Below, one piece after another: positions 1 to 6,078 of a stretch of DNA of 10,136 nt. The translations under genes were made by a program, and so were the position numbers. Position 1 is the stretch's first letter; every line of letters starts with the position of its first letter. The notes under the pieces were generated by a model that saw nothing but the letters and a program-made list of their open reading frames with translations, was not told the DNA's origin and did not search any database. The stretch lies in assembly GCA_031275915.1 (NCBI GenBank), contig JAISOC010000069.1, positions 1 through 10,136 on the forward strand, read 5' to 3'. The stretch comes from Holosporales bacterium (GTDB lineage Bacteria > Pseudomonadota > Alphaproteobacteria > RUG11792).

Positions 1-1700
1 TCAACCAAAGTTGCCTTGAAATCTATCATAGGAAATCCAGCAATAACTCCTGTTTCCATAGCTGAATTTAAACCTTTAATAACTCCTGGAATATATTCTT
101 TTGGAACAACTCCTCCAACTATCTTGTTTTCAAAAAGGAATCCTTCTCCTGGTTTTTGAGGTTCAAAAATAAGTTTGATTCGAGCAAATTGACCGGCTCC
201 TCCAGTTTGTTTTTTGTGAGTATAATCAATTTCATTGGTCTTAGTTATTGTCTCTCTATATGCAACCTGAGGAGCTCCTATTTTCGCATCAACTTTATAT
301 TCTCTTTTCAAAATATCAACTTTGATATCAAGGTGTAGTTCTCCCATTCCCTTTATAATTGTCTGTCCAGTTTCCTGATCAGAAGCAATCTTAAATGAAG
401 GATCCTCTGAAGCCATTCTTGATAGAGCTATTCCCATTTTCTCCTGATCAGCCTTCGTATTTGGTTCGATTGCAATCTCAATAACTGGATCTGGGAACTC
501 CATTTTTTCGAGAATAACTGGTTGTGTTGGAGAACAAAGAGTCTCCCCTGTCGTCGTATATTTCAATCCACAGAGAGCAACAATATCTCCGGCTGCTGCC
601 TGTTTTATATCTTCCCTGTTATTTGCGTGCATAAGAAGCATCCTGCCAATTCTTTCTGTTTTGTCCTTAACTGAGTTCAAAACACTAGTTCCAGATTCCA
701 AAATGCCTGAATATATACGGAAAAATGTTATACTTCCAACAAATGGATCAGTCATAATTTTAAAAGCCAAACCACACATGGGTTCGGCATCATCAGGTTT
801 TCTAGTTACTTCATTTTTCTTAAGATCAGTTCCTGTAACTGCTCCTATATCCAATGGGGATGGCAAATAATCAACAACTGCATCAAGAAGAGGCTGCACT
901 CCTTTGTTCTTGAATGCAGTTCCGCACATAACTGGAACAAATTTTCCACTGATAGTTCCACTTCTTATGCATTTTTTAATCAGATCCAGGCAAATTTCTT
1001 TGCCCTCCAAATAGGCCTCCATAGCAACATCATCTGCCTCAACAATCGTATCTAGCATTTTTGCATGATATTCATTGGCTTTTTCTTTGAGATCATCTGG
1101 AATATCAACTGTATCATATGTTGCCCCGAGATCATCGTTGTGCCATACATAGGCCTTCATAGCAACTATATCGACTATCCCCACAAAATCTGATTCAACA
1201 CCTATGGGAAGAGTTATGACAACTGGTTTTGCTCCGAGTCTGTCAACTATCATATCGACACATTTGTAAAAATTCGCCCCCATTCTATCCATTTTATTAA
1301 CAAAACAGATTCTTGGAACATTATATTTGTCTGCCTGGCGCCATACAGTTTCAGATTGAGGCTCAACTCCTGCGACTCCATCAAAAACAGCAACAGCTCC
1401 ATCGAGAACTCTGAGGCTCCTTTCAACTTCAATTGTGAAATCAACATGCCCTGGGGTGTCTATAATATTGATTCTGTAGTCCTTCCAAAAGCAGGTTGTT
1501 GCAGCAGAGGTTATGGTAATTCCTCTCTCTTGCTCCTGCTCCATCCAATCCATAGTCGCGGCTCCCTCATGAACCTCTCCTATTTTGTATGATTTCCCAG
1601 TGTAATACAGAACTCTCTCTGTTGTTGTCGTTTTCCCGGCATCTATATGTGCCATAATTCCTATATTTCTATAATTCTCAATTCTAGTTTCACGTTTCAT
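1..1700 (-). CDS. fusA: Elongation factor G (EF-G), 3'-truncated by the window edge
   Basis: Translocation GTPase: it binds the ribosome after peptidyl transfer and moves tRNA and mRNA by one codon, and it acts with RRF in ribosome recycling. The visible part is 566 codons from an ATG at 1700-1698; full-length EF-G is about 690-700 residues, so roughly 130 C-terminal residues lie outside. The GTPase motifs are intact: P-loop AHIDAGKTT at residues 17-25, switch I RGITI at 59-63, DTPGHVDF at 81-88 with the catalytic-type His85, and NKMD at 135-138. The reading stays in frame to the edge, where it gives the domain-IV-like IDFKATLV. A purine-rich GGGGAG lies about 13 bases before the ATG, inside the 25-bp gap after rpsG, so it is the third gene of the str operon. 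No truncation or missing key residue is seen in the visible part. Confidence 0.97.
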   Translation of the reverse strand, partial: MKRETRIENYRNIGIMAHIDAGKTTTTERVLYYTGKSYKIGEVHEGAATMDWMEQEQERGITITSAATTCFWKDYRINIIDTPGHVDFTIEVERSLRVLDGAVAVFDGVAGVEPQSETVWRQADKYNVPRICFVNKMDRMGANFYKCVDMIVDRLGAKPVVITLPIGVESDFVGIVDIVAMKAYVWHNDDLGATYDTVDIPDDLKEKANEYHAKMLDTIVEADDVAMEAYLEGKEICLDLIKKCIRSGTISGKFVPVMCGTAFKNKGVQPLLDAVVDYLPSPLDIGAVTGTDLKKNEVTRKPDDAEPMCGLAFKIMTDPFVGSITFFRIYSGILESGTSVLNSVKDKTERIGRMLLMHANNREDIKQAAAGDIVALCGLKYTTTGETLCSPTQPVILEKMEFPDPVIEIAIEPNTKADQEKMGIALSRMASEDPSFKIASDQETGQTIIKGMGELHLDIKVDILKREYKVDAKIGAPQVAYRETITKTNEIDYTHKKQTGGAGQFARIKLIFEPQKPGEGFLFENKIVGGVVPKEYIPGVIKGLNSAMETGVIAGFPMIDFKATLV

Positions 1701-1725
1701 TTTTAGTTATAGTCTCCCCAAAAAA

Positions 1726-2211
<486 letters not shown>

Positions 2212-2583
2212 CTATTTTGGTTTTTTGGCGCCATATCTGGAGCGCGCTTGCTTTCTGTTTTTCACACCCTGTGTATCAAAGGTTCCTCTGACTATGTGAT
2301 ATCTGACACCAGGAAGGTCCTTAACACGCCCTCCTCTTATCATCACAACTGAGTGTTCTTGAAGATTGTGACCTTCTCCTGGAATATAACCAGTCACCTC
2401 AAATCCGTTCGTAAGTCTGATACGAGCAACTTTTCTGAGGGCCGAGTTCGGCTTCTTTGGAGTTGTTGTAAAAACTCTGGCGCACACTCCCCTTTTCTGC
2501 GGGCAGGCTTCCAAAGCTGGAACCTTATTTCTCGAAACCTTTGGTTTTCTCGGTTTTCTGATTAACTGATTAATAGTCGGCAT
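2212..2583 (-). CDS. rpsL: 30S ribosomal protein S12
   Basis: Decoding-centre protein of the small subunit. It has 123 residues, full length, from [13 protein letters not shown] to SRYGAKKPK. The [12 protein letters not shown] loop with Lys43 and the [13 protein letters not shown] loop with Lys88 are wild type at the positions where streptomycin-resistance changes usually arise. Asp89, the residue that RimO methylthiolates in other bacteria, is present. The ATG at 2583 is preceded by AAGGA within a few bases, and a promoter-like pair lies about 45-75 bases upstream. It is the first gene of the str operon. Its upstream neighbour here is proS with its terminator, not rpoC as in many proteobacteria, so the operon probably starts at its own promoter. 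Confidence 0.98.
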   Translation of the reverse strand: MPTINQLIRKPRKPKVSRNKVPALEACPQKRGVCARVFTTTPKKPNSALRKVARIRLTNGFEVTGYIPGEGHNLQEHSVVMIRGGRVKDLPGVRYHIVRGTFDTQGVKNRKQARSRYGAKKPK

Positions 2584-2629
2584 TATTCCTTTTCAATCTT
2601 CCTAAGAAAGAAGTATAAAACAGATATAT

Positions 2630-2658
2630 ATCTTATATGAGGTATAGCATACGGTCAA
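2630..2658 (-). promoter_or_regulatory. Probable sigma70-type promoter of rpsL-rpsG-fusA
   Basis: On the minus strand a -35 TTGACC (2658-2653, 5/6 to consensus) is followed after exactly 17 bases by TAAGAT (2635-2630, 4/6). TATAAG lies 2 bases upstream of this hexamer as an alternative -10. The predicted start near 2623 gives a leader of about 40 bases before the rpsL ATG, which contains AAGGA. It sits between the proS terminator and rpsL, where a promoter is needed. Confidence 0.55.
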
Positions 2659-2700
2659 TGAATTTTGTGTGTTGCTTGTAGATTAAATTCGCTGATATCT

Positions 2701-2738
2701 TTTTTATAAAAAGAAGGCTTCTCAAAAAAGAAGCTTTC
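2701..2738 (-). terminator. Rho-independent terminator after proS
   Basis: On the minus strand, just after the proS TAA, GAAAGCTTCT (2738-2729) pairs with AGAAGCCTTC (2722-2713) over 10 bp with one mismatch, across a 6-base loop TTTTTG. It is followed by TTTTTATAAAAA (2712-2701). The stem plus T-run lies 6 bases beyond the stop codon and points only in the minus direction. It separates the proS unit from the str operon. Confidence 0.8.
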
Positions 2739-2744
2739 ACAGAA

Positions 2745-4166
2745 TTAGTATGCCTTGGCCAATATAAATTCCTCAGGTGAATCGATGAGAGAACATCTGA
2801 CACTCACCCCCATTTCATACAGTTGCTCTATATCGTTTTTTGTTATTTTCCAGTTGGCCACTACAAATCCAGTTCTGCCGCTCTCGAAAAATTCCTTGGC
2901 TTGTTCTATTGTTCTTATATTTCTTATGGTCTTTTCTTCATTCATGGCCAATGCTTTCTTATACAAAGTATTATCATGTTCCTGCAAAATAGAAGAACTC
3001 TTTGCCTCAAATTCATCAAATCTACAGCTCAATTTTTCAATATTGGGTTGGCGTCTGTGGAAAAGCACGCTATCAGAAGACACATCTCGCTCTCCTATCT
3101 CGCATATAATTGGAACTCCCTTCCTGATGTAATCCCATTTTTTATTCTGAGGAAGTTCATCTGTTTTATCTATCAACACTCTATAATTGCCATTAACAAC
3201 AGACCTAATTTTCTCGCAATACTCAAAGATACTGTTCTTTGACATCTCGTCCTTAATAATGGGGATGATTACAATGTGATATGGAGAGATGCTGATTGGA
3301 GTGTTGATTCCCTCATCATCTCCATGGGTCATGATTAATCCACCTATTATTCTGGTCGATATTCCCCACGAAGATGTATAGGCGAACTGTAATTGTTCAT
3401 TTCTTCCTTGAAATTGAATCCCAACGGCCTTGGAAAAAGTTTGCCCAAGATAGTGGCTGGTTGCCGCCTGCAGAGCCTTCCCATCCTGCATCATGGCCTC
3501 CATGGTATATGTATTCACTGCTCCTGGAAACCTCTCATAATCTGGTTTCTTGCCCATAATGGCTGGAATTTTCAGGATATCAGTGATAAACCAGTTATAT
3601 ACTCCATGCATCATCTTCGCAAATTCAGTGGCTTCCTCCGAGGTTTCGTGAGCTGTGTGTCCCTCCTGCCATAAAAATTCCATGGTTCTCAGGAATAGGC
3701 GAGTTCTCATTTCCCATCTGACAACGTTGCACCATTGATTCACCAATAGAGGGAGATCTCTGTGTGACTTCACCCATTTTGCAAAGGATTCTCCAATGAT
3801 CATCTCAGATGTTGGACGAACTGCCAATGGCACTTCTATGGGCCCCGTTGGAACCAGTTTTCCATCAATCTTTTCAAGTTTGGAGTGAGTGACTATGGCC
3901 ATCTCCTTTGCAAATCCCTCAATATGCTCTGTCTCCTTTGCGAAAAGATCAACAGGTATAAACAGAGGAAAATAGCAGTTTCTTACTCCAAGTTCCTTGA
4001 ATTTTCTGTCAAGAATAGATTGCATATTCTCCCATATAGAATATCCCCAGGGCTTAATCACCATGCACCCCCTGACACTTGATCTCTCTGCGAGATCTGC
4101 CTCAATCACTGCCGCCTGATACCATCTGGAAAAATCCTCACTTCTTTTAACTGAGAGGGCGCACAT
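2745..4166 (-). CDS. proS: Prolyl-tRNA synthetase, archaeal/eukaryotic (type 3) architecture
   Basis: Class IIa aminoacyl-tRNA synthetase charging tRNA-Pro. It has 473 residues. The start EDFSRWYQAAVIEADLAE, then GCMVIKPWGYSIWENMQ (33-49), is characteristic of the short archaeal/eukaryotic-like form and not of the E. coli-like form with its large editing insertion. Visible parts: TSE motif in RPTSEM (117-122), motif 2 RWEMRTRLFLRT (150-161) then EFLWQEGHTAH (163-173), motif 3 region RIIGGLIMTHGDDEG (272-286), an anticodon-binding domain from about 290 to 400, and a C-terminal domain ending in FILAKAY. The terminal Tyr is a hallmark of this type. The C-terminal zinc cysteines seen in some members are not present; that loop looks shortened to VRCSLIDSPEEF. 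It lies 11 bp after the BI-1 gene on the same strand and is followed by a terminator. No strong Shine-Dalgarno precedes the ATG; the start is set by alignment with the usual family N-terminus. Confidence 0.96.
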   Translation of the reverse strand: MCALSVKRSEDFSRWYQAAVIEADLAERSSVRGCMVIKPWGYSIWENMQSILDRKFKELGVRNCYFPLFIPVDLFAKETEHIEGFAKEMAIVTHSKLEKIDGKLVPTGPIEVPLAVRPTSEMIIGESFAKWVKSHRDLPLLVNQWCNVVRWEMRTRLFLRTMEFLWQEGHTAHETSEEATEFAKMMHGVYNWFITDILKIPAIMGKKPDYERFPGAVNTYTMEAMMQDGKALQAATSHYLGQTFSKAVGIQFQGRNEQLQFAYTSSWGISTRIIGGLIMTHGDDEGINTPISISPYHIVIIPIIKDEMSKNSIFEYCEKIRSVVNGNYRVLIDKTDELPQNKKWDYIRKGVPIICEIGERDVSSDSVLFHRRQPNIEKLSCRFDEFEAKSSSILQEHDNTLYKKALAMNEEKTIRNIRTIEQAKEFFESGRTGFVVANWKITKNDIEQLYEMGVSVRCSLIDSPEEFILAKAY

Positions 4167-4177
4167 TTCAAATTTGC

Positions 4178-4879
4178 CTATCTTCTGTTTCCAAAAATTC
4201 TGAGCATCGCCAAAAATATGTTTATGAAATCCATATACAGATTCAAGGCTCCCAAAACCGCCTTTTTACCAGCAATATCCACTGGATCATTTGAATTGTA
4301 AAACTGCTTGATTTTCTGCACATCATAGGCAGTTAATCCAGCAAATATCACGAGAGTTATTGCAGATAGACCGAGTTGCAATGCTCCGCTATGCAAGAGT
4401 ATTGCATTAACAAATGAGCAAATAATGAGACACATCAGACCAACAAACATAAATGATCCTATGCTTGTTAAATCTTTCTTGGTTGTGTATCCGAGGAGGC
4501 TCATACCCCCAAAGAAGGTTGATGTCATAAAGAAACAATTGGCAATGCTTGATCCTGTGTACATCAAACACAACGGAGACAAAAATGCCCCAATCAATGC
4601 GGAATACACCCAAAATAAAGCATTAGCTGTATCCAAAGGTATCTTGTTTATCCTAAATGATAAATACATCACGATCCCAAATGTCGCCAGCATCAAAAAA
4701 ACAGAAAACCCTCCTGTCATAACGTCAAGAATTTCAGGAGATGACACACAGATCATTGCCACAATTCCCGTTAGGCACAATGCCATGAACATACGTGTGA
4801 AAACTGAACGCATATATTTTTGAAGGCCGCCATCAAACGAACTTATAGGCCCTCTGCTAACATTGGTATTTTTAATCAT
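4178..4879 (-). CDS. BI-1/YccA/YbhL family (Bax inhibitor-1-like) inner-membrane protein
   Basis: Polytopic membrane protein of 233 residues with about seven hydrophobic segments (roughly 26-46, 53-75, 86-106, 112-130, 141-162, 165-185, 205-227). The family signature is clear: AGLTAYDVQKIKQFY with Asp186 and LNLYMDFINIFLAMLRIFG with Asp217, the pair of acidic residues that in bacterial homologues such as YetJ form the pH-sensing site of a calcium leak. Bacterial members include YbhL and YccA, the latter a modulator of the FtsH protease; which role applies here cannot be read from sequence. The start MIKNTNVSRG is chosen although the frame stays open for 54 more codons to a GTG at 5041, because a TATAAT sits about 40 bases upstream and the family N-terminus matches from here. 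No clear Shine-Dalgarno is seen. It is followed 11 bp later by proS, so the two are probably co-transcribed. Confidence 0.9.
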   Translation of the reverse strand: MIKNTNVSRGPISSFDGGLQKYMRSVFTRMFMALCLTGIVAMICVSSPEILDVMTGGFSVFLMLATFGIVMYLSFRINKIPLDTANALFWVYSALIGAFLSPLCLMYTGSSIANCFFMTSTFFGGMSLLGYTTKKDLTSIGSFMFVGLMCLIICSFVNAILLHSGALQLGLSAITLVIFAGLTAYDVQKIKQFYNSNDPVDIAGKKAVLGALNLYMDFINIFLAMLRIFGNRR

Positions 4880-4918
4880 AAAAACACACACCGAAAAACG
4901 CACATACAAAACAAGACT

Positions 4919-4924
4919 ATTATA
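4919..4924 (-). promoter_or_regulatory. Candidate -10 element for the BI-1-type gene and proS
   Basis: A perfect TATAAT on the minus strand, within GGTATATAATAG, predicts a transcript start near 4912, about 33 bases before the chosen ATG at 4879. No good -35 hexamer is found at 16-18 bases, so this is a weak-to-moderate call. It lies inside the in-frame extension of the ORF and argues against that extension being coding. Confidence 0.4.
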
Positions 4925-4968
4925 TACCAAAATAATCAACAAACGAAAAGGAAGTGAGTAGGATTGAT

Positions 4969-5055
4969 AACTAAATGTAATCTTATCTTCTATAAACCCT
5001 GCCAGAAGTAGCGTTAGCGAACAGAGTGAGCAAGCGTACACTTCTACATTTAGTT
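4969..5055. repeat. 87-bp segment bounded by an 11-bp perfect inverted repeat
   Basis: AACTAAATGTA at 4969-4979 is exactly complementary to TACATTTAGTT at 5045-5055. Inside are further complementary pieces: CTTCT/AGAAG around 4988-5015 and AGAAGT/ACTTCT around 5013-5045. There is no T-run on either side, so it is not a normal terminator. It lies in the gap between the secreted unknown and the BI-1-type gene. It may be a small palindromic repeat of the kind seen dispersed in Rickettsiales genomes; copy number cannot be known from one window. Confidence 0.5.
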
Positions 5056-5118
5056 GTAAATCCCTATCTTTAGTCTTTACCGTAATGTGCAGGTTGCCAT
5101 TATGTCTTATTCAACAAT

Positions 5119-5739
5119 TTACCCAAAGATTGATTCCAAAAACCCTTTTTCCTTTTTTTTGACAGGCTCCTCTTCTTTAGTTGATTTCTCCTGCTTAATA
5201 GTCTCACCAGATTCACTTTGAGACTCTGTTTTTTTGTTTACCTCTCTTATCAGACGCTTAACTTCTCTAAAAGCCGGAAGATTTTCACAAACTTCATCAT
5301 TGTCATATTGGCCTTTTTCATTTTTCAGCTCGTTCCAGTCAGAATTTTTGTAAAAATCCATTGCTTGCATGCACATCTTTTCTACAGGCTCTTCTAACCG
5401 CTCTAGTTCAACTCCTTTTTCAACTGCCAAAACAAGATGAGTTTTCACTAAATTTTTTATTTCCTCATTAATTGATCCGCCCACTTTTTTCACAGCAACA
5501 TTGAGCATTTCGTCAATGTTCTTGGTGTATGGAGAATCATCAACTACAGTTGAGTCTACCGAATTCATAGCAGATTTTTCAGATTCACTTTTCATGTGTT
5601 TTGTAACTGCACTGGGCCCTTTTCCCTGAGATACCCCTTTTGGCTGTGATTCTTGTTCTGCAGACAGTCTGCACGTTTCTGTTATCAAAAAAATTGAAAC
5701 AACCACGGGTAAATTTTTCAAAAATTTTTTCGAATTCAT
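5119..5739 (-). CDS. Putative secreted/periplasmic protein, function unknown
   Basis: I do not recognise this protein. From MNSKKFLKNL it has 206 residues: a basic N-region, a hydrophobic core (PVVVSIFLIT) and a plausible signal-peptidase I site after RLSA (before EQES), so it is probably exported. The mature part begins with a polar, Ser/Lys/Glu-rich stretch, then has a likely helical region (about residues 72-165, with three cysteines, two of which could pair in an oxidising compartment), then a highly charged Glu/Lys tail, and ends KKKEKGFLESIFG. No enzyme motif or membrane segment is seen beyond the signal. The frame is open from an ATG at 5769, but the strong promoter just upstream would start transcription within a few bases of it. 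The ATG at 5739, or the one at 5745, is therefore preferred, and it also gives a normal signal-peptide N-terminus. No clear Shine-Dalgarno is present. It stands alone between its promoter and the inverted-repeat segment. Confidence 0.75.
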   Translation of the reverse strand: MNSKKFLKNLPVVVSIFLITETCRLSAEQESQPKGVSQGKGPSAVTKHMKSESEKSAMNSVDSTVVDDSPYTKNIDEMLNVAVKKVGGSINEEIKNLVKTHLVLAVEKGVELERLEEPVEKMCMQAMDFYKNSDWNELKNEKGQYDNDEVCENLPAFREVKRLIREVNKKTESQSESGETIKQEKSTKEEEPVKKKEKGFLESIFG

Positions 5740-5778
5740 AAACATTTGATACCATATAAAAAAACACATTACACTTTA

Positions 5779-5808
5779 ATTCTACTTAATAATAAAGCTC
5801 TGTGTCAA
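5779..5808 (-). promoter_or_regulatory. Strong sigma70-type promoter of the secreted unknown
   Basis: On the minus strand a perfect -35 TTGACA (5808-5803) is followed after 18 bases by TAGAAT (5784-5779, 5/6 to TATAAT). The predicted start is near 5772, about 30 bases before the ATG at 5739. Confidence 0.65.
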
Positions 5809-5853
5809 TTAAAAATCTATATATACATTCTTGTATTGATTCATTCATTCTAT

Positions 5854-5872
5854 AAGGAGACCTTTTATGTAG
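5854..5872 (+). promoter_or_regulatory. Shine-Dalgarno plus ATG immediately followed by TAG
   Basis: AAGGAG (5854-5859) has ideal 7-base spacing to ATG (5867-5869), whose next codon is TAG (5870-5872). Past the TAG the frame stays open for 29 codons to a second TAG at 5960-5962, which falls within the terminator-like stem. This could be chance, a decayed small gene or leader peptide, or a minimal start-stop element. Confidence 0.3.
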
Positions 5873-5991
5873 ATATTTACTCTACACCCCAAGATTGTAG
5901 CTCTTTACAAGCTTATATCTCCAGAAAGAAGCAATACAGTTGTTTGTGCTCCCTCCAGCTAGTCCTGAAAAACTGTGACTCGCTATTTTTT
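5869..5991 (+). ncRNA. Candidate structured small RNA or pnp leader (unassigned)
   Basis: Successive complementary arms lie on the plus strand: GTAGA/TCTAC (5869-5873 with 5881-5885), AAGATTGTA/TACAAGCTT (5891-5899 with 5906-5914, one mismatch), and ACAGTT/AACTGT (5936-5941 with 5971-5976). The last is sterically exclusive with the terminator-like stem that closes the segment. It matches no RNA family I can recognise; signal recognition particle RNA was considered and rejected. A plus-strand promoter is not obvious: TATAAG at 5851-5856 lacks a good -35. It may be an independent transcript or an attenuating leader of pnp. Confidence 0.25.
5957..5991 (+). terminator. Terminator-like hairpin upstream of pnp
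   Basis: AGCTAGTC (5957-5964) pairs with GACTCGCT (5977-5984), 7 of 8 bases, across a 12-base loop, and is followed by A then six T (5986-5991). The T-run is only on the plus-strand exit. No known plus-strand gene lies upstream, so it would end a small RNA or attenuate a pnp transcript. The 12-base loop and the mismatch make it weaker than the proS terminator. Confidence 0.45.
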
Positions 5992-6078
5992 AAAAATATC
6001 TTCCCTTTGATGTGTAATTTTATGATAGGCTAGCCAAGAATGGTAAGCAGTGATATTTAAGTAGGAACGTATTTGTTG

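Larger units (their letters stand above)
5770..6078. other. Divergent intergenic region of about 300 bases without a supported protein gene
   Basis: This region separates the minus-strand and plus-strand blocks. It holds the promoter of the secreted unknown (5779-5808), a Shine-Dalgarno followed by ATG-TAG (5854-5872), a series of short hairpins (5869-5885, 5891-5914, 5936-5976), a terminator-like stem with T-run (5957-5991), and the pnp ribosome-binding region (6062-6068). No rpsO (S15), the usual gene before pnp, and no tRNA is seen. A 95-codon open frame crosses it at 5746-6033 but has no ribosome-binding site and an unconvincing composition. Confidence 0.7.

Noticed and set aside
1250..1592. 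Open frames on both strands within fusA
   Set aside because: They overlap the intact EF-G frame and show no independent start signal or domain; they are shadows.
2755..3674. Several plus-strand open frames opposite proS
   Set aside because: All are antisense shadows of the proS coding sequence, with no ribosome-binding site or recognisable protein features.
4880..5041. 54-codon in-frame N-terminal extension of the BI-1-type protein from a GTG at 5041
   Set aside because: It overlaps a TATAAT element and the inverted-repeat segment, has no ribosome-binding site, and the family N-terminus matches from the ATG at 4879.
5921..5937. CCAGAAAGAAGCA resembling the SRP RNA GGAAGGAAGCAG loop
   Set aside because: The flanking AGGUC and complementary arms of the SRP domain are absent, so it is not supported as ffs.
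5840..6000. Possible 6S RNA upstream of pnp
   Set aside because: The expected long rod with a central bubble cannot be drawn; the visible stems are short and local.
5746..6033. 95-codon plus-strand open frame in the divergent intergenic region
   Set aside because: No Shine-Dalgarno, starts inside the opposite gene's 5' end, composition without a recognisable domain, and it runs through the terminator-like hairpin.
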